From: UBA4093 sp036676455
GTDB taxonomy: Bacteria; Cyanobacteriota; Sericytochromatia; S15B-MN24; UBA4093
Length of the DNA stretch: 64,000 bases
Direction: 5' to 3'
Assembly: GCA_036676455.1 (NCBI GenBank)
Contig: JAKFCW010000101.1
Location: 13,322-77,321 of the forward strand
Shown here piece after piece: positions 25,701 to 33,933 of the stretch (position 1 is the first letter of the stretch; each line of letters opens with the position of its first letter). The notes under the pieces were generated by a model. That model saw only the letters and a list, made by a program, of their open reading frames with translations. It did not search any database and was not told the DNA's origin. The translations under genes were made by a program, and so were the position numbers.

Positions 25701-26267
25701 TGGAAGGACTACGACCGGACCCTGAGCACCCTCAGCGTGATCGACGGGGCGCTCTATGCCGTCAGCGACAGCGCCCGGATCCATGACCTGCGGGAGTCCT
25801 CGTACCGGGCGATCGCCACCAGCCTCTACTACCAGTTCGGCCTGTACGGCTACTCGGGCATCCATGGGGATCCGTCGGGCTGGGGCCTCGTGAAGGGGAC
25901 GGACCTCGTCTCGTACGGCCGGGGGGATTCGCACTCGACCTACGTCGTCGAGACGGCGCTCGACGGCTCCATGCATCGAACCTACCGGTTGATCGGCATC
26001 ACGCTCGGAGGCATGGTGGATGACGGAGCGGGGACCGTTTATCTGACGCACGTCGGCCACGGCACGATCTACCGCCTGGCAGGCAACAGCTTCGCGCAGT
26101 TCGCCTCGGGGCCGTACGGCTCGCTGGATCGCATGTACGGCGGGATCTCGTATCACGGCGGCAAGATTTACCAGGCCATCTACACCAGGCACTGGATCGA
26201 CCAGATCGACGCCACCAGCGGCGCCCGGACGACCCTGAAGCTGGGCCTGGTTACCCCGGAGTTGTAG
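22758..26267 (+). CDS. A-type NHL-propeller lipoprotein, unit 1 (A1)
   Basis: 1169 aa from ATG 22758 (GGAGG five bases upstream; an earlier ATG at 22740 lacks a site). Lipobox LTAC, Cys29, header C-P-R-P-L-T-P-P. Cna-B / CarboxypepD_reg-like module about 52-155 (VAPGATVSLIELTTGNTVST, DLYYFEAVKGLSGG, RVRTIASYWSGGWV), helical part with MTTALSVVVSLR at 168-179 and DRDPLRWI at 233-240, IPT/TIG about 260-342, the DGHSVVD junction at 345-351, then NHL-type repeats to the end (for example GLSFGPDGRLYVANAGANNV and GLDADASGYLYVADR), enough for two or more propellers. Predicted outer-membrane lipoprotein; ligand unknown. Ten bases before B1. Closest in the array to A3. Confidence 0.88.
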   Translation: MIDIRLLPAFRRFLAFALIMTLALALTACPRPLTPPMGLPGDGSVIQAADHVEGRISFGFRHTQAGIKEDVAPGATVSLIELTTGNTVSTTRTDADGKFLLTYSNGFKPKSGDLYYFEAVKGLSGGTSAPNAAGSDAVRVRTIASYWSGGWVTLTSGNPGTSILISPMTTALSVVVSLRQATSKKLDPTALFGAIKAGRPAGGYPDTVQMSSPELVQMVQRAYDLVVGSLEKDRDPLRWIQLSSADLDFNTVTLPELPFSISYLDPPNAVALETIDLVGSNFEGEPVVDFQADGGQLARATELSVSSDLTRITVRVPPTAVTGHVRLSIGERTLTGPIFRLDTRDGHSVVDARGNLYAANRGLGTVAILEPVSGSDRTSVRSLITDLGEPSALTFGLSGFGALFVASTGGVVWNASLDVPLDAATPISFLSKASYSTGGAADPGGMAFRNKPGDPGHGVLYVTDAANHKLYAVRAGGGVAQLVTLTGVALSQPRGLSFGPDGRLYVANAGANNVVAITLTSDTTGTSEDFVSGFSMPWGIAFDNRGNCYVSNHRGNSVYRVPVTSEPGVTPIAYGNVGAFSSIPSPAGLDADASGYLYVADRLTNGVYRINTLAESQQIAFGMNAPTSTWVDADGLFLLTDSGRLLHSNKLDSTGVLKVVAQGLLTAKGLVRDTDGNFYTHQAALDAITQIRPDGSTVQVVVGVSTSDGAGLSIRGDKLYLRSNTSFDPGGDSYAVQGEVLEFTLVRGGDGKVSHVSGPTARLRTPVDKLTGLSGGGGTLYTMNPRTKTFFAMTVAGTTNQSVGRSSTMTRLKSDPSLADPKNLLVVNGKIWVADYAGGGNGSIRVYGLDGTFEQEIADIETPTHLAYDGTYVYANSYTGGYLRAFETTAPYAKVAARERTGFSNPRPFAFEGTTLYVNEWGPNRISKIDNYAASTVITPLLTQSDRNDLAVMAGTIYVTSGASVYRITDDGSGWTQEGVAWKDYDRTLSTLSVIDGALYAVSDSARIHDLRESSYRAIATSLYYQFGLYGYSGIHGDPSGWGLVKGTDLVSYGRGDSHSTYVVETALDGSMHRTYRLIGITLGGMVDDGAGTVYLTHVGHGTIYRLAGNSFAQFASGPYGSLDRMYGGISYHGGKIYQAIYTRHWIDQIDATSGARTTLKLGLVTPEL

Positions 26268-26277
26268 GAGGAGGCCC

Positions 26278-29200
26278 GTGGTGAGAACGCTTTTCGTGAT
26301 GCTGCTCGCCCTGGTGCTGGCAAGCTGCAAGCTGCCTTCCCTCGTGCCGCCGCTTTCCTCGTCGGGAGTGGCGCCCGCGCGCCTGGCCAGCTCGACGCAG
26401 ATCGCGGGCCGGATCGCCGCGTCGAGCGGAGTGCAGGCGAGCATCCTGGACATCGCCAAGGGCGCTTCGGTCGCCCTCATCGACGCGGCCACGGGCCTCA
26501 CGCTCTCCACCACGGTCACCAATCCCGATGGCACCTTCTTCCTGCAGTTCGCAGAGGGCTTCGTCCCGGTGGACGGTCGGTCCTACATCCTCGAGGCGTT
26601 CAAGGGCATCAAGGGGGCGAATCCGGATTACAACCAGGCGGGCGCCGACACCATGCGCCTGCGGACGCTGCTCACCTACCGCGAGGCGGAGAAGGGCTGG
26701 GTGAGCCTGGCCAACGCCGTGCCGGGGCCGATCGACCTGACGATGTCGACCACGGCGGTTTCGGTGGCGATCGCCCACATGAGCCAGGCCGGCACTCCCG
26801 TGGATCCTACCCTCTTCATCGGCTGCTTGAACGGCGATGCCTACGACGAGGCTGCCCGCCCGCTCTCGCTGGTCGCCTTCACGGCCCTGCGCGCGGAGGT
26901 GGAGAAGGCCATCACCGAGGACCGCGACCCCCTTCACTACGTGGTCTACGACAGCAAGACCGGCTCGTTCCTGAGCTCGTTCGTGGCCTTCGCGGTCTCC
27001 GAGATCACTCCGAGCAGCGGCAACATCGGGACCCTGCTCGACATCCGGGGCGACGGCTTCACCTCCGGTCCGCTCGAGATGGTCACCATCAACGGGACCC
27101 AGGCCGAGATCCAGCCCGGTACCCTCGCGGAGGACCGGGTGGTCGTCAAGGTCCTTCCTGGCACGCGCACGGGCCCCGTCTCGATCGTGATCAACGGCGT
27201 CGTCCAGGCGGGCCCGACCTTCACCGTCACGATGACCGACGGCCACCGCTCGGTCCGCGGCGAGACCCTCTACGTGGCCAACCCCGCCTGGGGAACCGTG
27301 GCCGAGGTCAAGCCGAACGGCGAGATCCGGACCCTGAGATCCGGGCTTTCGACCCCGCGGCAGGCCGTCGTGGGCCCCGACGACCTGATCTACGTCTCCA
27401 ACGAGGGGGACAACACCGTCGTCCGCTTCGACGCGGCCGGGGGCGCCTTCGAGACCTTCTCGACGGCCGTCACCAAACCCTACGGGCTGGCCTTCGACGG
27501 CGCCGGCAAGCTGCATGTCTCGAGCCGGCAGGCCGCGGGCTCGGTGGTCAAGCTCGATGCCGCGGGCAATGCGGCCGCCACCGTCACGGGCCTCGCCCTG
27601 CCCGAGGCGATCGCCTTCAACGCGGGGGGCGACCTCTTCGTCGCCGAGGACGCCGGCTCCATCCGCCGCGTTCCCGCCGGAAGCCTCACCCCGGAGGCCT
27701 ACTCCTTCGTCGCGACCCCCATGGGCCTGGCGGTCGACTCGGCGGGTGACCTCTACGTCGCCAGCAACGACAACTCCGTCGTCTACCGGATCGGGGCCAA
27801 CCGGGCGCTCACGGTCTTCGCCATGCTCAACCGTCCCGGCGGTCTGACCTTCGATCCGAACGGCAACCTCTACGTGTCGGATACCGAGCGCAACCTCATC
27901 AACCGCGTCTCGCCCTCGGGCGACGTCCGGGTGCTCGCCTACGGCATCAGCATGCCGCGCGGCCTCGCGGTCGATCCGACGACCCACAAGGTCTACGTCT
28001 CCCTCAACCGCTCCAATGCCATCCTGGAAATCGACGGGGATGTCCTGCGGCCCTTCGTCACCGGCATCGCCAACCCGTTGACCCTCACCTACCGCGGGAG
28101 CGGCCTGTACATCGGCCAGCCCGAGATCGACACCATCTCCTTCGTCACCACGCCGGGAGGCCGCCTCTCCACCGTCGCGAGCGGCATCTCCGAGGCCAGT
28201 GGCGCGGATGCCTCCGCGGACGGCACGGTCTACGCCGGTCGCTGGGGACGCGAGGACGCATGGCAGCCCAACCGCAACCCCATCTACGAGGGCGGCTTCC
28301 AGAGCCTCGATCCGCTGGGCGTCCTCCAGCCCATCCGCTATCCCTACGTCCGAAAGACCCGCTTCCGGGCCATCGCGCCGGACGACACCGTCTACGAATC
28401 GAGCCACGACGAGCGGACGATCGCGAAGATCACCCCGCATGCCAACGGCTCGCGCACGGTCGAGCAGCTTTGGCGCTCGGACACCGAGCGCCCTCGCCAC
28501 ATCGTCCTGGACGCCTCCGGCAACCTCTACGTCTCCTTCCTCGATCAGGACAAGGTCGTGCGCTTCCGCCCGCCAGCCTACGCTCCGGAAGCGATCACGG
28601 GCTTCAGCCAGCCCTTCGGCCTGGCCTTGCACCCGGGGGCCGACGCCGTCAGCCTCGCGGACGACAAGCTCTACGTCTACAACCGCGGCAATGGGTTCCT
28701 CTCCTGGATCAACAACCCGTCGGTCGCCGCGACCAAGACCGCCGACTCGGCCGGCCCCTCGACCGGCATCGCCACCGCCGGGGACACCTACGGGCTCGCG
28801 CTCGCCCTGAAGCCCGGAGACGACGGCGTCTACCTCGCGGCCCAGAGGAAGGTCGTGCGCTACGACATCGGCGACGGGCTCTTCGCGTCCTACCTCACCA
28901 AGGACCTACCGATCGCGATCACCGAGATCAAGGCCTGGCCCGACGGCACGCTCTTCGCTCGCCCGGAGAACGAGGACTTCGTGACCATCTCGCCCTCCCT
29001 GGTCGTGACCCAGTCGAGGCTGCGCAGCTATGGCGGAGCCAAGAACTGGAAGGACGACGTGGGGCGCACCCTCTTCCAGGGTGATACCTATGGCCACCAG
29101 ATCTGGAGAGGCTCCGAGACCTTCCTCGGCGCGCTCGGCCGGACCTTCGAGGTCGCGGTCGACGGCTCGAGCTACCTCTATCTCGCCGGGGCCGGGACCC

Positions 29201-29550
29201 GCGGGGACACGGGCACCGACTACGGCGGCCTGTTCCGCTACGAGCTCTCCGGGGCCTCTCCCAAGGAGCTCTACGTCCCGATCGGCAAGGGGCGGGTCTA
29301 CTCTCTGGTCGTGGCTTCCGACCGCACGGTCTACGCCGGCTCCGGGGATCAGAAGATCTACCAGGTCGACCTGAACGGAGCCGTCACGCCCAAGTGGTCG
29401 CTAGGCACCCTCCCCTACGGCCTCGATCGCGATGGCGACACCCTCTGGGTGGTGGGAGAGAACAACCGCATCTTCTCGTTCGCGCGGACCCTGTCCGAGG
29501 CGCTGACCCCGCCGTCCCAGACCTACGGCATCATGGAGCCCGTCTTCTGA
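26278..29550 (+). CDS. B-type NHL-propeller lipoprotein, unit 1 (B1)
   Basis: 1090 aa. Two adjacent GTG codons (26278, 26281) follow TAGGAGGAGG; either could start. Lipobox LASC, Cys17, header C-K-L-P-S-L-V-P. Module about 42-145 (GASVALIDAATGLTLSTTVT, YILEAFKGIKGA, AGADTMRLRTL), helical part with STTAVSVAIA and DRDPLHYVVYDS, IPT/TIG about 240-318, DGHRSVR junction, then propeller repeats (GLAVDSAGDLYVASNDNSVV; GGLTFDPNGNLYVSDTERNL). C-terminus YGIMEPVF matches that of B3 (FGMMGPVF). Follows A1 by 10 bases; its TGA shares a base with the ATG of the C gene, so all three are one operon. Confidence 0.87.
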   Translation: MVRTLFVMLLALVLASCKLPSLVPPLSSSGVAPARLASSTQIAGRIAASSGVQASILDIAKGASVALIDAATGLTLSTTVTNPDGTFFLQFAEGFVPVDGRSYILEAFKGIKGANPDYNQAGADTMRLRTLLTYREAEKGWVSLANAVPGPIDLTMSTTAVSVAIAHMSQAGTPVDPTLFIGCLNGDAYDEAARPLSLVAFTALRAEVEKAITEDRDPLHYVVYDSKTGSFLSSFVAFAVSEITPSSGNIGTLLDIRGDGFTSGPLEMVTINGTQAEIQPGTLAEDRVVVKVLPGTRTGPVSIVINGVVQAGPTFTVTMTDGHRSVRGETLYVANPAWGTVAEVKPNGEIRTLRSGLSTPRQAVVGPDDLIYVSNEGDNTVVRFDAAGGAFETFSTAVTKPYGLAFDGAGKLHVSSRQAAGSVVKLDAAGNAAATVTGLALPEAIAFNAGGDLFVAEDAGSIRRVPAGSLTPEAYSFVATPMGLAVDSAGDLYVASNDNSVVYRIGANRALTVFAMLNRPGGLTFDPNGNLYVSDTERNLINRVSPSGDVRVLAYGISMPRGLAVDPTTHKVYVSLNRSNAILEIDGDVLRPFVTGIANPLTLTYRGSGLYIGQPEIDTISFVTTPGGRLSTVASGISEASGADASADGTVYAGRWGREDAWQPNRNPIYEGGFQSLDPLGVLQPIRYPYVRKTRFRAIAPDDTVYESSHDERTIAKITPHANGSRTVEQLWRSDTERPRHIVLDASGNLYVSFLDQDKVVRFRPPAYAPEAITGFSQPFGLALHPGADAVSLADDKLYVYNRGNGFLSWINNPSVAATKTADSAGPSTGIATAGDTYGLALALKPGDDGVYLAAQRKVVRYDIGDGLFASYLTKDLPIAITEIKAWPDGTLFARPENEDFVTISPSLVVTQSRLRSYGGAKNWKDDVGRTLFQGDTYGHQIWRGSETFLGALGRTFEVAVDGSSYLYLAGAGTRGDTGTDYGGLFRYELSGASPKELYVPIGKGRVYSLVVASDRTVYAGSGDQKIYQVDLNGAVTPKWSLGTLPYGLDRDGDTLWVVGENNRIFSFARTLSEALTPPSQTYGIMEPVF

Positions 29551-29921
29551 TGCGCATGCTCGTCACCCGCCTCGCCCTCGTCTCCCTCTGCCTGCTCCTC
29601 GGCTGCGCCGAGGATGACGGCTTGCTCGCGGGCCGCCCCTCCGCCCGGGCCTCGAGCCTCCCGGCTGACGGCTCGCCGACCCCCACCCCCACCCCGACCC
29701 CCACTTCGGACGCCACGGCGACGCCCACTCCGGCGCCGACACCGACTCCCACCCCGTCGCCTAGCCCCTCGCCCAGCCCGTCTGCCAGTCCGTCCCCCCC
29801 GCCGAGTCCCGCGGTGAATCCCACCCCGCCCGCGACTCCCGACCCGGAGCCCAGCGAGTTCCAGCCGGGCGAGGACGACGGGGGGATCGTCGGAGACGGC
29901 GACGTCGGCGGCGGGGCCTGA
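29550..29921 (+). CDS. C-type short Thr/Pro-rich lipoprotein, unit 1 (C1)
   Basis: 123 aa; ATG overlaps the B1 TGA by one base (TGATG). Lipobox LLGC, Cys19, header C-A-E-D-D-G-L-L-A-G-R. The rest is a low-complexity stalk of Thr-Pro and Ser-Pro dipeptides (about 45-95) ending in an acidic, Gly-rich tail. No folded domain is evident. In units 1-4 a C gene closely follows B; in unit 5 it follows E2. By analogy with other Pro/Thr-rich lipoproteins it may be an extended periplasm- or surface-spanning stalk; this is inference. Confidence 0.78.
   Translation: MRMLVTRLALVSLCLLLGCAEDDGLLAGRPSARASSLPADGSPTPTPTPTPTSDATATPTPAPTPTPTPSPSPSPSPSASPSPPPSPAVNPTPPATPDPEPSEFQPGEDDGGIVGDGDVGGGA
29677..29816 (+). 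repeat. In-frame CCNAC(C/N)-type microsatellite in C1
   Basis: Imperfect 6-base repeats (ACCCCC/ACGCCG/AGCCCC variants) encode the Thr-Pro/Ser-Pro stalk. Gain or loss of one unit keeps the frame. Similar tracts lie in C3, C4, C5 and the 364-aa lipoprotein. Confidence 0.7.
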
Positions 29922-30081
29922 GCTCGTCGAAGCCCGCTCCCGAGGGACTCGCGTTCGCCGGAAGGACCTGCAATCAAGAAACTTCCGCTTTCAGCCTAAG
30001 AGGGCCCTAGTAGCCTGTCTGTTACCCCCTCGAACGTGTTGATGGCGCTGCGGAGTCTGGCGACCCCGGCGGGAGGAAATC

Positions 30082-30228
30082 ATGCGAGCCATCGCGTCAT
30101 CGGGTCTCGCCGGCCGCGTCCTGAGGGGGGTGCTGGCGGCTTGCCTGCTGGCATTCGTGACGGCGTGTCCCCGCCCCCTGACCCTCGACACGACGCCCAC
30201 CCCCGGTGAGGAGCTGCTGCCGTTCTAG
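30082..30228 (+). CDS. 48-aa mini-lipoprotein with A-type header, possible remnant
   Basis: ATG with GGGAGGAAATC upstream, stop TAG 30226-30228. The peptide is a complete lipoprotein signal (MRAIASSGLAGRVLRGVLAA then CLLAFVTAC) with Cys29 and header C-P-R-P-L-T-L, then only 15 residues to the stop. Cys29 and the C-P-R-P-L header match those of the A-type proteins exactly, so this is either the decayed 5' end of an A gene whose body was deleted or a stand-alone short lipopeptide. The good ribosome-binding site and intact frame argue that it is still translated. Confidence 0.5.
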   Translation: MRAIASSGLAGRVLRGVLAACLLAFVTACPRPLTLDTTPTPGEELLPF

Positions 30229-30242
30229 ATCGCTAGCCGGTG

Positions 30243-30288
30243 GTTGCTACCGGTCAGCTTCGCTGCCTTCCGCAACAGCTGCGGGCGC
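30243..30288 (+). repeat. Dispersed structured intergenic repeat, copy 3
   Basis: GTTGCTACCGGTCAGCTTCG followed by CTGCCTTCCGCAACAGCTGC, matching copies at 142-206 and 8224-8269 with the same potential for a nested hairpin (GTTGC/GCAAC outside, AGC/GCT inside). Confidence 0.65.
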
Positions 30289-30319
30289 TTCTCCTGCGAG
30301 GTGTATTCCTCCTCTCGCT

Positions 30320-30328
30320 GGGTATGAG
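30320..30328 (+). promoter_or_regulatory. Candidate -10-like element before array unit 2
   Basis: GGGTATGAG, about 100 bases before the A2 start. Part of the recurring GGGTA(T/A) set; no -35 recognised. Confidence 0.25.
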
Positions 30329-30429
30329 AAAGTTAGCGCTTGTCCGGATCACGGACGTCAAACCGGCCACTCCTTCTTCCACCCTCTGGAACCTTGCATG
30401 GGAGTCGCCGGTACCATGCGGGAGGGTGC

Positions 30430-33400
30430 ATGCGAACTTTCGCCTCAGCGATCACTTCACGGCGAACCTGGCGGATCGTTCTAACGGTCTGCCTGCTGGC
30501 ACTGCTGACGGCGTGTCCTCGCCCCCTCGTTCCCCCCGCCTCGACTCCCGGCCTCGGTGCTGATCCCAGCCTCTCGGCCACCGAGCAGGTCCTGGGCCAG
30601 GTGGACTTCGGCGGCCAAACAGTGCAGGCCGATATCTCGGACGACATCGCCCCGGGCGCCACCGTCGCTCTGATCGACGTGCAGACCGGGCAGACCCTGA
30701 GCACCACCCGCACGGACGAGAACGGCCGCTTCGTGCTCGTGTACTCCAACGGCTTCAAGCCGGTATCGGGAGGGCTCTACTACTTCGAGGCCCTCAAGGG
30801 CCTGAAGGGTTCCAGCGGGCTTCCCAACGCCGTAGGCGCGGACGTGGTTCGGGTCCGGACCATCGCCAGCTATCGCAACGGCGGCTGGGTCACCCTCACC
30901 AGCCGGACTGTCACCACCTCGATCCTCATCAACCCCATGACCACGGCCCTGTCGGTCATCGTCAGCCTGCGGCAGGGCTCCGTCGCTCCTCTCGACGTCA
31001 GCACCCTCTTCGGCACGATCAAAGCGGGCCGTCCGGAGGGGAGCTATCCCGACACGCTGGACCTGCCGGATCCCTCGCTGGTACCGCTGGTCCAGAGCGC
31101 CTACGACCTGGTCATCGACGCCCTTGCCAAGGAACGGGACCCCGTCCGCTGGATCACGCTCGATAGCGAGAACCCCAACGTCGTCCGCTTGCCGGACATC
31201 CCCTTCTCGATCAAGTTCCCGGATCCCGGCGTCCAGGAGATCGGCAAGGAACTCGATCTGGTCGGGGTCAACTTCGCCCCGGAAGCCGCACAGAACCTGG
31301 TCTCTTTCCGCACCGACGGCGGCTGGATCCCCGCCACGGTCGTCTCGGTCCTGCCTGACCTGACCCGCCTCAAGGTCATCGTCCCCGACGGCGCGGTCAA
31401 CGGTCCCATTCGCCTGCAGATCGGCGACAAGATCCTGGTCTCGGATTTCAACTTCCAGCTCGCCGTCGTCGACGGCCACAGCGTCGTGCGCCCCTTCGGA
31501 GGCATTTCCTACCTCTTCGTCGCCAATGCCAGCCTCGGCACCATCGCCTACGTCTCCCCTTCGGGCGAGGCCACTCCGCTGATCAAGAACCTCTCGAGCC
31601 CGCAGGCGCTGACCTTTGGCCCGGATGGATTCCTCTACGTCGCATGTGGCGGCACCACGAAGCGCGTCGTCCGCTTCGACGTCACCCTCGACGGCAACGG
31701 CAACCTCGTGCCGGGCATCCCAACCGATTACTCCGGCTTGCTTTCCAATCCCTCGGGCATGGCCTTTGATCTCTCCGACCCCAACCCCGATCCCAGTCAG
31801 CGGCTCTATCCGCTTTACGTCGCGGACCGTGGCCTCAACCAGTTGCACCGGGTGGAGTGGACGGCGAACCGCACCGCGGTCCAGCCCACCGCGCTCTTCC
31901 CCGTGGCAGGGCTCAATGAGCCGCGCGGCCTCTCCTTCGGTGCCGATGGCCGCCTCTACGTGGCCAACGCCGGGGCCAACAACGTCCTCGCCGTGTCCAA
32001 GCTGAGCGGCGAGAGCGAACCCTACCTCTCGGGTCTCGGCAAACCCTGGTCCGTGGCCTTCGACAGCAAGGGCAACTTCTACGTCAGCAGCAACACCGGC
32101 AACTCCATCTTCCGGCGCGACGCCGTCTCGGGAGTCCTCTCGGCCTTCGCGAGCGTCCCCAGCCCCGGTGGCCTGGACGCCGACGCCTCGGGTTACATCT
32201 ACTGCGGAGACAACGTCAGCAACCAGATCTACCTGGTCAACTCGCTGGGCGAGACGCGCATGGTCGCCACGGGCATCAGTTCTCCGATGGGCATCCACGT
32301 CGACGCGGACGGCCTCTTCGTGGTGACCGGCAGCGGCCAGTTGCTCAAGGTCACCCACGACACCGGCTCTCTCTCCGTGCTCGCGGATGGCCTCACGGGC
32401 GCGGGCGACCTGGGCCGCGACTCCGCGGGCAACTTCTACGTCTTCCAGAAGAGCCTCGGTCGCATCTCCCGGATCACCCCCGCGGGGATCATCAGCGTCT
32501 TCCTCAACGTCACGAACACCTCCGACATCTACGTCAAGGGCAACAAGCTCTACCTCAAGAAGACCAACACCCTACGCCCTGACGGCAACTGGTCCGGCAT
32601 GGGAGGAGTCGAGGTCCGGGATCTCTCCGACCGGGAAGTCGTGCAGGACTTGAAGGTCAGCTACATGCGCGATGCTATCGGCATGGCCTTCGATACCACT
32701 CCGGCCGGCGCCTACCGCGATTGGCTCTACGTGGCCAACCTCGACGATCGCTCGGTCGTGAGGCTCAAGCCGGAAGGCGACGGAGACCTCAAGCGGCACA
32801 AGGTCCATCGCTTCCTCGACCGCGTCAACGCCCCCGAGCTGGATCGGCCATGGGACGTCTGGGTGGATCCGGCCAGCGGCAACGTCTGGGTCTCGGATCA
32901 GGGCACGTCCACCGCCGATGATGGCCTTTACGTCTACAACTCAGCCGGTACCCGGATCGCGGACTATTCGGGCATCGTCGATCGCCCGCTGAAGTTCGGT
33001 TACGACGGCTCGCGCCTCTACCTCGCGAACTACGGAGGCCACGAGGTCATCCGGATCGACCCGACCAGCGGGGCCGAACTGGGGGCGATCGCCGTCCCCT
33101 ACCCCCGCTCGATCGCCTTCGACACGGCCAGCAACCGCATGTTCATCGGGACCTGGGACGGCTCGAGCGGCAGCCGCCCGATCAAGAAGGTCGACGCTTA
33201 CGCCACCGCGCCGGTGATGGCGGACTACTACGACCTGCTGGCCTACGACCTGGTCTTCGAGAACGGCAACCTCTACACCGCCGCCGGCTCCTCCTACAAG
33301 ATCTCCGCCGACCTGACCCGCCACGATCGCTTCATGTCCTCGCGATCCACCCTCTACGACTTCGCGCGCCGCGCCGACGGCAAGATCTACCACATCACCC

Positions 33401-33924
33401 GCGACGGCCGCCTGGGCCGCTGGACCACGGACTGGGACGGGGAGATCGCCGCCATGATCGAGTACGCGGGAGGCGGCCCCGTGGTGGTGGATGGCCTCGG
33501 GAACTGGATCTCGGCCTTCATGACGGGCTGCTCGGCCAAGGACATCCTGCTGGGCCGGCTCGACGACTCCGACCCCGCCAGCTTCCAGATCACGCCGATC
33601 CGCTTCGGAACGGACGACTGCTGGGTGCCGGAGGCCAACATGGCCAGCGACGGAGGCGACCTGGTCTTCATCACGGCCAACCCCAAGGCGGAGCTGGTCC
33701 GCTTCAACACCACGACCTACGCCTTCCATCGCCTCGGCAAGCGTTTCGGCATGACGGATCGCAGCCACGGCGTCAGCGTCTACAACGGCAAGGTCTACCA
33801 GACCATCATGACCCGCCACCAGATCGACGTCTACGACGCCAACGGAGCGTCCGGAGGGGAAGGGTCCAACCCGCCGGCATACCTCGAGACCCTGCCCGTC
33901 GGGCTGGTCGCACCGGAGCTTTAG
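30430..33924 (+). CDS. A-type NHL-propeller lipoprotein, unit 2 (A2)
   Basis: 1164 aa from ATG 30430, with GGAGGG four bases upstream; an in-frame upstream ATG at 30340 would place the signal peptide 30 residues in. Lipobox LTAC, Cys29, header C-P-R-P-L-V-P-P. Module with APGATVALIDVQTGQTLSTT and LYYFEALKGLKGSSG, MTTALSVIVSLR, ERDPVRWITLDS, IPT/TIG, DGHSVVR junction and NHL repeats (GLSFGADGRLYVANAGANNV; GLDADASGYIYCGDNVSNQI). Sequence around the IPT/TIG (GTIKAGRPEGSYPDTL, PFSIKF, LDLVGVNFAP, FRTDGGWIP) is much closer to A4 than to A1. Ends GLVAPEL. Nine bases before B2. Confidence 0.88.
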   Translation: MRTFASAITSRRTWRIVLTVCLLALLTACPRPLVPPASTPGLGADPSLSATEQVLGQVDFGGQTVQADISDDIAPGATVALIDVQTGQTLSTTRTDENGRFVLVYSNGFKPVSGGLYYFEALKGLKGSSGLPNAVGADVVRVRTIASYRNGGWVTLTSRTVTTSILINPMTTALSVIVSLRQGSVAPLDVSTLFGTIKAGRPEGSYPDTLDLPDPSLVPLVQSAYDLVIDALAKERDPVRWITLDSENPNVVRLPDIPFSIKFPDPGVQEIGKELDLVGVNFAPEAAQNLVSFRTDGGWIPATVVSVLPDLTRLKVIVPDGAVNGPIRLQIGDKILVSDFNFQLAVVDGHSVVRPFGGISYLFVANASLGTIAYVSPSGEATPLIKNLSSPQALTFGPDGFLYVACGGTTKRVVRFDVTLDGNGNLVPGIPTDYSGLLSNPSGMAFDLSDPNPDPSQRLYPLYVADRGLNQLHRVEWTANRTAVQPTALFPVAGLNEPRGLSFGADGRLYVANAGANNVLAVSKLSGESEPYLSGLGKPWSVAFDSKGNFYVSSNTGNSIFRRDAVSGVLSAFASVPSPGGLDADASGYIYCGDNVSNQIYLVNSLGETRMVATGISSPMGIHVDADGLFVVTGSGQLLKVTHDTGSLSVLADGLTGAGDLGRDSAGNFYVFQKSLGRISRITPAGIISVFLNVTNTSDIYVKGNKLYLKKTNTLRPDGNWSGMGGVEVRDLSDREVVQDLKVSYMRDAIGMAFDTTPAGAYRDWLYVANLDDRSVVRLKPEGDGDLKRHKVHRFLDRVNAPELDRPWDVWVDPASGNVWVSDQGTSTADDGLYVYNSAGTRIADYSGIVDRPLKFGYDGSRLYLANYGGHEVIRIDPTSGAELGAIAVPYPRSIAFDTASNRMFIGTWDGSSGSRPIKKVDAYATAPVMADYYDLLAYDLVFENGNLYTAAGSSYKISADLTRHDRFMSSRSTLYDFARRADGKIYHITRDGRLGRWTTDWDGEIAAMIEYAGGGPVVVDGLGNWISAFMTGCSAKDILLGRLDDSDPASFQITPIRFGTDDCWVPEANMASDGGDLVFITANPKAELVRFNTTTYAFHRLGKRFGMTDRSHGVSVYNGKVYQTIMTRHQIDVYDANGASGGEGSNPPAYLETLPVGLVAPEL

Positions 33925-33933
33925 GAGGCCGCC

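Larger units (their letters stand above)
29922..30429. other. 508-base spacer between units 1 and 2
   Basis: Contains a 48-codon lipoprotein gene (30082-30228), the third copy of the structured repeat (30243-30288) and a GGGTATGAG element (30320-30328). No other supported gene; reading frames through 30206-30563 are chance. Confidence 0.6.

Noticed and set aside
22650..26534. 1294-codon open frame on the minus strand opposite A1
   Set aside because: Shadow of A1: composition is Val/Asp/Gly/Arg-rich without domains, caused by high GC at third codon positions. The plus strand has a lipobox, known repeats and ribosome-binding sites.
30206..30563. Small open frames across the unit 1-2 spacer
   Set aside because: They run over the structured repeat and the A2 start; no ribosome-binding site or conserved product.
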